A program made the translations under genes and the position numbers. A stretch of DNA of 64,000 bases from Nocardioides marinus (GTDB taxonomy: Bacteria; Actinomycetota; Actinomycetes; Propionibacteriales; Nocardioidaceae): assembly GCF_013408145.1 (NCBI RefSeq), contig NZ_JACBZI010000001.1, forward strand, positions 3,796,001 through 3,860,000. Direction: 5' to 3'. How positions within the stretch are numbered: position 1 is the first letter of the stretch; each line of letters opens with the position of its first letter. The notes beneath the pieces were generated by a model. The model did not search any database. It had not been told where the DNA came from and saw only the letters and a program-made list of their open reading frames with translations. Below, in pieces: positions 45,309 to 52,593 of the stretch.

Positions 45309-46097
45309 GTGCTCGCCGTCCTCGCCCCCCGGTACTGGGGCGCCCACCTGCTGGCGCTGGTGCTGGTCGCGGCGGCCGCCGGCCTGGGCTGGTGGCAGTA
45401 CGACTCCTACCAGGCGCGCCGCGCCGCCGAGGCCGTCGACCTGACGCAGGCCACCCCGCTCGCGCTCACCGACGTGATGGGTCCCGACGACCGCTACCCC
45501 GGCGACCGCGTGGGGCAGCCGGTCACCGTCGAGGGCACCTGGGTGCCCTCGGGCACGGTGCTGGTCTCCGGCCGCCGCCACGAGGGGCGCGACGGCTACT
45601 GGCTCGTCACGCCGCTGGCGGTCGGCGGGGCCGACGCACCCGCCCTCCCCGTGGTGCTCGGCTGGACCGCCGACCCCGACCGCGCCCCCGCACCGCCGCG
45701 CGGTGACGGGGCGGTCGTCGGCTGGCTGCAGCCCACTGACGGCACGGGCGAGACCGACACCGACCGCACCGACGACGTCATCCCCCAGGTCCGCACCGCC
45801 GACCTGATCCAGCACGTCGAGCAGGACCTGTACGGCGCCTACGCCGTCCTCGACCACGACCGCTCCCCCGTGGTCCCCGGCGCCGACACCCTGGTGCCGG
45901 CCGACCTGGAGGAGCTGCCCCCGCCGGCCGGCGGGACCGGCCTGCGCAACCTGCTCTACGCCCTGGAGTGGGTCGTCTTCGGCGGCTTCGCCGCCTTCGT
46001 GTGGTGGCGCTACGTGCGCGACGTCACGCGTGCGGGCCGGGGCGAGGCCGCCGAGCAGGAGTCGGCCTCCGGACCCCCGGTACCGTCGGGCACGTGA
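45309..46097 (+). CDS. SURF1 family protein
   Basis: 262-aa membrane protein for assembly of haem-copper cytochrome oxidase. Two terminal membrane helices (YWGAHLLALVLVAAAAGLGWWQ and LLYALEWVVFGGFAAFVWWR) enclose an extracytoplasmic domain with GQPVTVEGTW, GRRHEGRDGYWLVTPL and VVLGWTADP, as in actinobacterial SURF1. GTG 45309 comes six bases after TACCCT, a leaderless geometry. The stop overlaps the DUF3817 start by four bases. Confidence 0.9.
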   Translation: MLAVLAPRYWGAHLLALVLVAAAAGLGWWQYDSYQARRAAEAVDLTQATPLALTDVMGPDDRYPGDRVGQPVTVEGTWVPSGTVLVSGRRHEGRDGYWLVTPLAVGGADAPALPVVLGWTADPDRAPAPPRGDGAVVGWLQPTDGTGETDTDRTDDVIPQVRTADLIQHVEQDLYGAYAVLDHDRSPVVPGADTLVPADLEELPPPAGGTGLRNLLYALEWVVFGGFAAFVWWRYVRDVTRAGRGEAAEQESASGPPVPSGT

Positions 46098-46486
46098 CGA
46101 CCGACCTGCCCGAGGACCTGCGCACGCCGCTGCGCGCCTACCGCTTCATGGCCACCGTCGTGGGGCTGCTCCTCGTGGTGCTGTGCCTGGTGGGCCTGCC
46201 GCTGCACTACGGCTACCTCGTCTCCGACGCCGCCTGGCTGGCCGAGGGGTCCGGGAGCGGCTGGCAGCTCGGCTCCGACATCTCCGCCTACCTCGGCGTG
46301 GCGCACGGCTGGCTCTACATGATCTTTCTCTTCTGCGCCTTCTGGCTCTCCCGTCGCGCCGACTGGGACATCCCCTTCACCGCCGTGACGCTGGTCTGCG
46401 GCACCGTCCCGCTGCTCAGCTTCTGGGCCGAGCACCGCGCCACCGAGCGGGTGCGCACCGAGGTCCACGAGCCGCTCCCCGCCTGA
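46094..46486 (+). CDS. DUF3817 membrane protein
   Basis: 130-aa integral membrane protein with three hydrophobic helices (FMATVVGLLLVVLCLVGLPL; AYLGVAHGWLYMIFLFCAFWL; FTAVTLVCGTVPLLSFWAEH). The HGWLYMIF and SFWAEHRATER motifs are those of DUF3817, typical of actinobacteria near cytochrome or GMP synthase genes. GTG 46094 overlaps the SURF1 stop, indicating co-translation. Function unknown. Confidence 0.87.
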   Translation: MTTDLPEDLRTPLRAYRFMATVVGLLLVVLCLVGLPLHYGYLVSDAAWLAEGSGSGWQLGSDISAYLGVAHGWLYMIFLFCAFWLSRRADWDIPFTAVTLVCGTVPLLSFWAEHRATERVRTEVHEPLPA

Positions 46487-46505
46487 CGACGCCCCAGGAC
46501 CCACC

Positions 46506-47342
46506 GTGACCCAGCCCCGCACCGCCTTCGTCCTCGGCGGCGGCGGCGCGCTCGGGGCCGTCGAGGTCGGCATGCTCGGCGCGCTCCTCGAGCGGGGGAT
46601 CACCCCCGACCTGGTCCTCGGCACCAGCGTGGGCGCGCTCAACGGCGCCTTCGTCGCCCAGGACCCGACCCTCGGGGTCGTCGACCGGCTCACCGAGCTG
46701 TGGCAGGGGGTCGCGGCCTCCTCGCGCGAGGTGTACGGCGACAGCCCGCTGCGCGCGGTGCGCCGGGCCGTGGCCACGGGGACCCACGTGTGGTCGGCCA
46801 AGCCGCTGGCCACCCGGTTGCGCGAGGAGCTCGGCGAGGTGACCTTCGCCGACCTCGCGGTGCCGATGCAGGTCTGCGCGGCCCACATCGAGAGGGCCGC
46901 GGAGCACTGGTTCGACAGCGGGGACGTGGTCGAGGCCGTGGTCGCGAGCGCCGCCGTACCCGGTCTGCTGCCGCCGAAGCGGATCGACGGCCAGCACTAC
47001 CTCGACGGCGGGATCGTGAACTCCGTGCCCGTCGCACGCGCCCACCAGCTCGGCGCGACCCGGATCTTCGTGCTCCAGGTCGGCCGGGTCGAGCGCCCGC
47101 TCTCGCCGCCGCGGCGGCCCTGGGACGTCGCGCGGGTCTCCTTCGAGATCGCCCGTCGGCACCGGTTCCACCGGGAGATGAACGAGCTGCCCGTCGACGT
47201 CGAGGCGCACGTGCTCCCCACGGGGGGCACCTCCGACCGCGACGACTCGGTGTGGGCGACCCGGGACTTCAGCGACGTGCCGGAGCGGATCCGGCTCAGC
47301 CGTGAGGCCGGGGCGGCCTACCTCGACGCCCATCTCTCCTGA
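46506..47342 (+). CDS. Patatin-like phospholipase family protein
   Basis: 278-aa serine acyl hydrolase. The oxyanion loop GGGGALGAVEVG, nucleophile GTSVG (Ser41) and catalytic DGG (Asp167) form a complete dyad. There is no signal peptide, so it is likely cytoplasmic or membrane-peripheral. Substrates are phospholipids or other acyl esters by family knowledge. GTG 46506 is 19 bases after the DUF3817 stop. The next gene is an acyltransferase, so a lipid remodelling pair is plausible. Confidence 0.9.
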   Translation: MTQPRTAFVLGGGGALGAVEVGMLGALLERGITPDLVLGTSVGALNGAFVAQDPTLGVVDRLTELWQGVAASSREVYGDSPLRAVRRAVATGTHVWSAKPLATRLREELGEVTFADLAVPMQVCAAHIERAAEHWFDSGDVVEAVVASAAVPGLLPPKRIDGQHYLDGGIVNSVPVARAHQLGATRIFVLQVGRVERPLSPPRRPWDVARVSFEIARRHRFHREMNELPVDVEAHVLPTGGTSDRDDSVWATRDFSDVPERIRLSREAGAAYLDAHLS

Positions 47343-47379
47343 TCCCACGTCTCCGCGTCCGCGGGTCGGCGGTGGTGTG

Positions 47380-48435
47380 ATGGACCCCGTGCGGGTCCTG
47401 AGACGGTTGGTGAGCGTGCCGCTGGTGCTCGGGCTGACCGTGCTGCTGTGGACCACGTTGCCGCTGTGGCTGCTCGTCGCGGCCGCGGCCTCCCCGTTCC
47501 TGCCGGGGCGGTGGCGTGCTCCGCGGCTGCTGTGGATGGTCGTCGTCTACCTGACGATGGAGGCGGTCCTCCTCGCGATCCTGCTCGGGCTGTGGCTGGC
47601 GTCGGGCTGCGGGCGCAGGCTGCGCACGTCGTACTTCGAGGGGATCCACTACGACCTGGTGCAGGGCGTGATGGCGGTGCTCTTCGCCGAGGCCCGACGC
47701 GTGCTGCACCTGGAGGTGGTCAGCCAGGGCTCCGTGCCCGACGCCCACCCGGGCGTGCCGATCCTGGTGTGCTGCCGGCACGCAGGGCCCGGGGACTCCT
47801 TCACCCTGATCCACACGTTGATGGCGTGGTACTCCCGGGAGCCTCGGGTCGTGCTGAAGGCGACGCTGGCCTGGGACCCGGTCATCGACACGCTGCTGCA
47901 CCGCATCCCGGCGCGCTTCATCACACCGGGCCGGGGCATGGACCTGGAGACCGAGATCGCGGCCCTGGCGACCGGGCTGGACGAGAACGACGCCTTCGTG
48001 ATCTTCCCCGAGGGCGGCAACTTCACCCAGGCCCGTCGCTCCGGCGCCATCGAGCGGCTCGAGCGGCTCGGGCTGCACGGGATGGCCCGGCGTGCCGAGG
48101 AGATGGTGCACGTCCTGGCGCCCCGGCCCGGTGGTCTGCTGGCCGCCCTGGACGCCGCCCCGGAGGCCGACGTCGTGCTCGTGGCGCACACGGGGCTGGA
48201 CCACGTCGTGACGCTGCGCGAGCTGTGGCGGGCGATCCCGATCGACAAGCAGATCACCATGAAGTGGTGGCAGGTGCCGCGCGCGGAGATCCCCGCGGAC
48301 CGCGACGCGCGCATCGACTGGCTCTACGGCTGGTGGGAGCGCATCGACGACTGGGTCGAGCAGCACCGGGTGGTGGCCGACGGACGCCCGCGGGACGACG
48401 AACGGCCGGGGGCGGACTCCCCCGGCCGCTCGTGA
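47380..48435 (+). CDS. Lysophospholipid acyltransferase family membrane protein
   Basis: 351-aa PlsC-like acyltransferase with two N-terminal membrane helices (VPLVLGLTVLLWTTLPLWLL; LLWMVVVYLTMEAVLLAILL). Motif I is HAGPGDS (HxxxxD), motif III FPEGGNF, and the DHVVTLRELWRAIP segment follows. The PEGGNFT form is characteristic of a large actinobacterial subfamily with unassigned acceptor. ATG 47380 or GTG 47377. It is 37 bases after the patatin gene. A 10-bp hairpin (48403-48428) overlaps its last codons. Confidence 0.86.
   Translation: MDPVRVLRRLVSVPLVLGLTVLLWTTLPLWLLVAAAASPFLPGRWRAPRLLWMVVVYLTMEAVLLAILLGLWLASGCGRRLRTSYFEGIHYDLVQGVMAVLFAEARRVLHLEVVSQGSVPDAHPGVPILVCCRHAGPGDSFTLIHTLMAWYSREPRVVLKATLAWDPVIDTLLHRIPARFITPGRGMDLETEIAALATGLDENDAFVIFPEGGNFTQARRSGAIERLERLGLHGMARRAEEMVHVLAPRPGGLLAALDAAPEADVVLVAHTGLDHVVTLRELWRAIPIDKQITMKWWQVPRAEIPADRDARIDWLYGWWERIDDWVEQHRVVADGRPRDDERPGADSPGRS
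48403..48428. terminator. Hairpin at the acyltransferase 3' end
   Basis: Perfect 10-bp stem CGGCCGGGGG / CCCCCGGCCG, 6-nt loop, just before the stop codon at 48433-48435. It separates the convergent helical-repeat gene. Confidence 0.65.
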
Positions 48436-48465
48436 CGCGCGGGCACTGCGAGCGCCCGCTCGGGC

Positions 48466-49206
48466 CTACTTGTCCTCGTCGATCTCCACGACCTCGGCCG
48501 GGTCGTCGGGCGTGGTCGCGGCGTGCTTGCCCTCGGCGCCGTCGGCCAGCGCCTCGTCGGGCGAGGAGCCGCCGGTGTCGTCGGCCTCGCTGCCGGCGGC
48601 GGTGTCGGCGCCGGACATCGGAGCCGCCGGGGAGGCCGGTGCCGGGGAGGCCGGCGGCGGCGGGGACGGCACGTAGGAGGACTGCCAGGACGCGGAATCC
48701 TGACCGCCGCCCTGCAGCTTCTTCGCCACGACGGCGACCGCACCGGCCAGGCCGCCGATGAGCACGAGCTTCTTGAGCTTGGAGCCCTTCTTCTTCGGCT
48801 CCTCGCCCTTGAGCTCGGCGACCTTCGCGGCGACCGCGCCACCGGCGGCGGTGCCGGCCAGGGCCGTGTTGGCCTCGCTGAGGCCGGTGCTGGCGCGCTC
48901 GCCGAGCTCCCCGGCCTTCGCCGAGGCGTAGGCGGCACCGGAGGCGACGTACGGCGCGGCCTTGCGGCGGGCGTCGGCGATCGCCGGAGCGGCCTTCTCG
49001 CGCGCCTCGCCGCTGAGCTCGACGGCCCGGTCACGGGCCTCGAGGAGGTAGGGCGTGGCCTTCTCGCGCGCATCGGCGATGGCGGGACCGGCCTTCTCAC
49101 GGGCCTCGGAGATCGCGGCCTCGACCTGCGGGCGCACCGTCTCCACCACCGACTCCACGTAGTCGCCGGCCTGCTCGATGAGGGACTTCTTCTTCCGCAG
49201 ACGCAT
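48466..49206 (-). CDS. Amphipathic helical-repeat protein (DUF5324-like)
   Basis: 246-aa protein. Residues about 8-115 are repeats of the form AREKAGPAIADAREKA (22-mer-like, Ala/Glu/Lys/Arg with periodic Pro), predicted as long amphipathic helices of apolipoprotein or coiled-coil type. A short hydrophobic helix (KKLVLIGGLAGAVAVVAKKL) follows, then a Pro/Ala/Ser-rich acidic tail. Streptomyces has a similar protein (DUF5324) beside its ppiA-crgA-pknB region, so it may act in the division locus. ATG 49206 has GAGGAAG nine bases upstream. The function is unknown. Confidence 0.72.
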   Translation of the reverse strand: MRLRKKKSLIEQAGDYVESVVETVRPQVEAAISEAREKAGPAIADAREKATPYLLEARDRAVELSGEAREKAAPAIADARRKAAPYVASGAAYASAKAGELGERASTGLSEANTALAGTAAGGAVAAKVAELKGEEPKKKGSKLKKLVLIGGLAGAVAVVAKKLQGGGQDSASWQSSYVPSPPPPASPAPASPAAPMSGADTAAGSEADDTGGSSPDEALADGAEGKHAATTPDDPAEVVEIDEDK

Positions 49207-49366
49207 CCGCGTCACTTCCTCTCGTCGGTTCACGTCCATCGAACCACGCCCGCTGCTCACCCGAGAAGGTGCCCGCGGAGGGCCACCTTGTCGCGCGTGC
49301 GAGGATCGTGGCTGGACGACGGCTGTTCGTCGTCCTTGGTGTACCCCGATCGCGTGAAAGGCAGTC

Positions 49367-49879
49367 ATGGCTGACTCGCAGGCCGTCCTCAAGACCAACC
49401 GAGGCGACATCGTCCTCAACCTCTTCCCCAACCACGCGCCCGAGACGGTCGCCAACTTCACCGGTCTCGCGACCGGTGAGAAGGACTACGACGCCGGCAA
49501 CGGCCGCAGCGGCCCGTTCTACGACGGCCTGGGCTTCCACCGCGTCATCTCCGGCTTCATGATCCAGGGCGGCTGCCCGCTCGGCACCGGCACCGGTGGC
49601 CCGGGCTACACCTTCAAGGACGAGCCCCACCCCGAGCTGGTCTTCGACAAGCCCTACCTGCTCGCGATGGCCAACGCCGGCCCCGGCACCAACGGCTCGC
49701 AGTTCTTCATCACCGTCGGCGCGACCACGTGGCTGAACTTCAAGCACACCATCTTCGGTGAGGTCGCCGACCAGGCCTCGCGCGACGTCGTCGACGCGAT
49801 CGCCACCACCCAGACCGGCCCCGGCGACCGCCCGGTGGAGCCCGTGGTCATCGAGACCGTGGAGATCCGCGAGGCGTGA
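49367..49879 (+). CDS. ppiA: Peptidyl-prolyl cis-trans isomerase (cyclophilin)
   Basis: 170-aa cytoplasmic cyclophilin. It contains the active-site FHRVISGFMIQGG, GTGTGGPGYTFKDE, AMANAGPGTNGSQFFIT and FKHTIFGEV. ATG 49367 follows GAAAGGC. The stop overlaps the rhomboid GTG by four bases. Equivalent to Rv0009, placing it in the conserved block leading to crgA and pknB. Confidence 0.96.
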   Translation: MADSQAVLKTNRGDIVLNLFPNHAPETVANFTGLATGEKDYDAGNGRSGPFYDGLGFHRVISGFMIQGGCPLGTGTGGPGYTFKDEPHPELVFDKPYLLAMANAGPGTNGSQFFITVGATTWLNFKHTIFGEVADQASRDVVDAIATTQTGPGDRPVEPVVIETVEIREA

Positions 49880-50787
49880 GCCAGGCTCCGACCCCCGAGC
49901 CGGGCGTGCCGGTCTGCTACCGGCACCCCGGCCGGGAGTCCCACATCCGCTGCCAGCGCTGCGACCGGCCGATCTGCCCGGACTGCATGCGTGACGCGGC
50001 GGTCGGCTTCCAGTGCCCCGACTGCGTGGCCGAGGGTGCCCGCAGCACCCGCCAGGCCCGCACGACGTACGGCGGCACACCCCGTGCCGACGCCACGGCC
50101 ACCTCGATCGGGCTGATCGCGGTCAACGTCGGCGTCTGGCTGGCGATCATGCTGACCGGTGGCTCCGCGAGCCGGCTGGTCGACCTGCTGGCGCTGCAGT
50201 TCCGCGGCGGGTGCGTCCTCGACGGCTTCTACCGGCCCGCCATCGTCGAGCAGGCCTGTCCGGGCGCCTGGGTCCCCAACGTGGCCGACGGGGCGTGGTG
50301 GCAGGTCCTGACCTCGGGCTTCGCCCACGTCTCCCTGCTGCACATCGGCTTCAACATGCTCGCCCTGTGGATCCTCGGCCCGCAGCTCGAGCAGCTCTTC
50401 GGACGCGCGCGCTTCCTCTCCCTCTACCTGCTCTCGCTGCTGGCCGGCTCCGCCGCGGTGCTGTGGCTCAGCCCGGAGTACCAGGCGACCCTGGGCGCCT
50501 CCGGGGCGATCTACGGCCTCTTCGCCGCCCTCGTCGTGTGCGTGCGCAAGGTGGGTGGTGACCTGCGGCAGCTGGGGGCGCTGATCGCGGTCAACCTGCT
50601 GATCACCTTCACGGTCCCCAACATCTCCTGGCAGGGGCACCTCGGCGGCTTCGCCGGCGGCCTCGCGGTCGCCGCGTTGCTGGTCTACGCCCCCCGGGGC
50701 CCGCGCCGCTCGGCGTACCAGCTGGGGGGCCTGGCGCTCATCGCCGTGGTCCTGCTGGCCGCCGTGGCGCTGCGCCTCGCCGCCTGA
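49876..50787 (+). CDS. Rhomboid family intramembrane serine protease
   Basis: 303-aa membrane protease (Rv0110/GluP-like). A cytosolic N-terminal zinc-ribbon (CYRHP..CQRCDRPICPDCM..CPDC, residues about 14-53) precedes six or more helices. Catalytic Ser is in LGASGAIYG and His in SWQGHLGGFAGG; the HIGFNMLALW motif is also present. GTG 49876 overlaps ppiA. Substrates unknown. A tandem hairpin array starts 13 bases after the stop. Confidence 0.93.
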   Translation: MSQAPTPEPGVPVCYRHPGRESHIRCQRCDRPICPDCMRDAAVGFQCPDCVAEGARSTRQARTTYGGTPRADATATSIGLIAVNVGVWLAIMLTGGSASRLVDLLALQFRGGCVLDGFYRPAIVEQACPGAWVPNVADGAWWQVLTSGFAHVSLLHIGFNMLALWILGPQLEQLFGRARFLSLYLLSLLAGSAAVLWLSPEYQATLGASGAIYGLFAALVVCVRKVGGDLRQLGALIAVNLLITFTVPNISWQGHLGGFAGGLAVAALLVYAPRGPRRSAYQLGGLALIAVVLLAAVALRLAA

Positions 50788-50799
50788 CCCGCCCTTCCC

Positions 50800-50960
50800 C
50801 GCCGAGCCGGCGTATCAATGCGCCGGTTCGACCCGTGTTCCCGCCGAGCCGGCGTATCAATGCGCCGGCTCGACCCGCGGTCCTCGCCGAGCCGGCGTAT
50901 CAATGCGCCGGCTCGACCCGCGGTCCTCGCCGAGCCGGCGTATCAATGCGCCGGTTCGGC
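50800..50960. repeat. Tandem array of four hairpin-forming 42-43-bp repeats
   Basis: Units start at 50800, 50842, 50885 and 50928. Each has arms CGAGCCGGCG and CGCCGG(C/T)TCG around the invariant 8-nt loop TATCAATG; the C-to-T changes in units 1 and 4 keep a G-U pair in RNA. Units are joined by ACCCG(T/C)G-type linkers. It lies in the 423-base gene-free interval 50788-51210, which also has DnaA-box-like motifs (51024-51034, 51063-51073), a hairpin and REP copy C. Confidence 0.9.
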
Positions 50961-51055
50961 GTGCTGGGGCAGGGATCCATGCACAGGGTGTGGATCGGGC
51001 TGGGGATAACTACACGCGTGTGATTCTCCACAGGACTGTCCCCAGATGTGCAGAA

Positions 51056-51086
51056 CCGCCCGCCGTCCACAGGGGACGACGGGCGG
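51056..51086. terminator. 13-bp hairpin in the rhomboid-crgA spacer
   Basis: Bases 51056-51068 pair with 51074-51086 (one mismatch), loop ACAGG. It separates the convergent rhomboid and crgA genes. Confidence 0.6.
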
Positions 51087-51125
51087 TCCGGGTAGTCGTC
51101 GGCCGAGGCCTCCGCGCGACTGACT

Positions 51126-51206
51126 GGGTCTCGACACGCGGGTCGCGGCTTCGTTCCTCAGCCGCGCCGCTCGCTCGACCACCAACGACGAGTCCGCTGG
51201 CGCGTC
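51126..51206 (-). repeat. REP-like interspersed repeat, copy C
   Basis: Reverse complement of copy B (19566-19647) with about eight differences and the same ends, GGGTCTCGACACGCG and GAGTCCGCTGGCGCGTC on the plus strand. It ends four bases before the crgA stop codon. Confidence 0.82.
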
Positions 51207-51210
51207 CTCG

Positions 51211-51666
51211 TCACTCCCAGCGCGTGGCGAAGGTGAAGCCGACGGCCATGAAGCCGATGCCGACGAAGAGGTTGGACTGGCGCAGGTCGTTCATGACCGG
51301 CACGGAGTCGAGCTGGTCGTTGGCCAGCACGTAGAAGGTGCAGATCCAGATCAGGCCGAGGATGAAGCAGCCGAGCATGCCGGTCACGATGCCGCGGCCG
51401 CGACCCAGCGGGGTGCTGGGGTGGGCGGAGACCGCCAGGCCGAGGAAGAACGCACCGAAGCCGATCACGTAGTTCCAGCGCAGCAGGTCGGCCATGAAGG
51501 CCGGCTTGCCCGCGACCGAGTCGATGACGGTCGGGTCGGCGCGCACGGCGGCGTAGTAGTAGACGATCCAGGCGATGCCCAGCACCATCAACGCCACGGC
51601 CACGATGAAGCGTGCCGAGAGCACGGGGCCCCTCTGTCGGTCGTCGAAGGGGTCGATGTCCTTCAC
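51211..51666 (-). CDS. crgA: Cell division protein CrgA, internally duplicated form
   Basis: CrgA is a small membrane protein that links FtsZ, FtsQ, FtsI and other divisome parts in actinobacteria. Usual length is about 85-95 aa with two helices; this one has 151 aa and four. Residues 16-82 (LMVLGIAWIVYYYAAV ... RWNYVIGFGAFFLGLAVSAHP) and 92-151 (FILGLIWICTFYVLAN ... SNLFVGIGFMAVGFTFATRWE) both read like the CrgA two-helix unit with the IGF/VGF second helix. ATG 51666. Its place before DUF881 and pknB is the standard one. The duplication is inferred by eye from motif parallels. Confidence 0.8.
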   Translation of the reverse strand: MKDIDPFDDRQRGPVLSARFIVAVALMVLGIAWIVYYYAAVRADPTVIDSVAGKPAFMADLLRWNYVIGFGAFFLGLAVSAHPSTPLGRGRGIVTGMLGCFILGLIWICTFYVLANDQLDSVPVMNDLRQSNLFVGIGFMAVGFTFATRWE

Positions 51667-51734
51667 GGCTGGTGCTCCTCGAGGTGTCCGGGTGGTGCGG
51701 GTGCGGCCGGCCCGTGCGGGCTGGTCCAGGCGCC

Positions 51735-51740
51735 TACCCT
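51735..51740 (+). promoter_or_regulatory. -10 element of DUF881 gene
   Basis: TACCCT ends seven bases before GTG 51748, implying a leaderless transcript; divergent from crgA. Confidence 0.45.
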
Positions 51741-51747
51741 AGTGGTC

Positions 51748-52593
51748 GTGAGCACGGGTTCCCACGCGAGGCCACCGGCGGGTCACGAGGCCCCCCGGCC
51801 GTCCCGTCGCGCCCGGGCCCAGCAGGTGCTGGCGCTGGCGCGACGCCGCGTGCGCACCCGGCGGCGCACGACCGGCGGCGCTTGGCGCGTGGGTACGCCG
51901 GTGGTCGTGCTGCTCAGTGGCTCGCTGTTCGCCGTGAGCGCCGTCAACAGCGAGGGCACCGACCTGCGTGCGGGCCGATACACCGACCTCGCGTCGTTGG
52001 TGCAGGCCGAGGCCGACTCCTACGAGGAGCTGCGTGCCCGGGTGGCCGAGCTGACCACCCAGGTGACCGACCTGAGCGCGCAGGTGGGCAGCCGCGACGT
52101 CAAGCGCGTCCAGCAGCGGATCGAGGAGCTGCGCGACCCGGCCGGCCTGACCCCCCGGGAGGGCGAGGGGCTGCGCATCACGCTCTCGGACTCCCCGCTG
52201 GAGGCCGACGACACCGACCAGCCCACCAAGTGGCTGATCGTCCACCAGCAGGACATCCAGGCGGTGGTCAACGCGATGTGGCGTGGCGGCGCCAGCGCGG
52301 TCACGGTCCAGGGCCAGCGGATCGTGTCGACCACGGGCATCAAGTGTGAGGCGAACTCCGTGACGCTGCAGGGAGTGCCCTACCCGGCGCCGTACGTGAT
52401 CGAGGCCGTCGGCGACCCGACCGCCCTGGCGGCCTCGGTCGACGCCGACCCCTACCTGCAGTTCTACCGCTCCCAGGCGATCCAGGAGGACATCCAGATC
52501 GGGTGGGACATGGTCGAGGACGAGGTCGACGCACCGGCGTACGACGGCCTGCTGGACCTCTCCTACGCCGAGCCGCTCGAGCCGACCGTCTAG
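51748..52593 (+). CDS. DUF881 family protein
   Basis: 281-aa membrane-anchored protein (Rv0012 position). A basic N-terminus, one helix (VGTPVVVLLSGSLFAVSAVN, about 50-69), then a coiled coil (YEELRARVAELTTQVTDLSAQV) and the DUF881 domain with LRITLSDSP, WLIVHQQDIQAVVNAMWRGGA and GVPYPAPYVIEAVGDP. GTG 51748 or 51742. In Gram-positives such proteins often neighbour division genes. Its TAG stop and that of pknB on the other strand share one CTAG (52590-52593). The trpG gene that follows in mycobacteria is missing. Confidence 0.88.
   Translation: MSTGSHARPPAGHEAPRPSRRARAQQVLALARRRVRTRRRTTGGAWRVGTPVVVLLSGSLFAVSAVNSEGTDLRAGRYTDLASLVQAEADSYEELRARVAELTTQVTDLSAQVGSRDVKRVQQRIEELRDPAGLTPREGEGLRITLSDSPLEADDTDQPTKWLIVHQQDIQAVVNAMWRGGASAVTVQGQRIVSTTGIKCEANSVTLQGVPYPAPYVIEAVGDPTALAASVDADPYLQFYRSQAIQEDIQIGWDMVEDEVDAPAYDGLLDLSYAEPLEPTV

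Noticed and set aside
50800..50960. CRISPR array
   Set aside because: Units are directly contiguous, linkers are nearly identical rather than unique spacers, and no cas genes are present.
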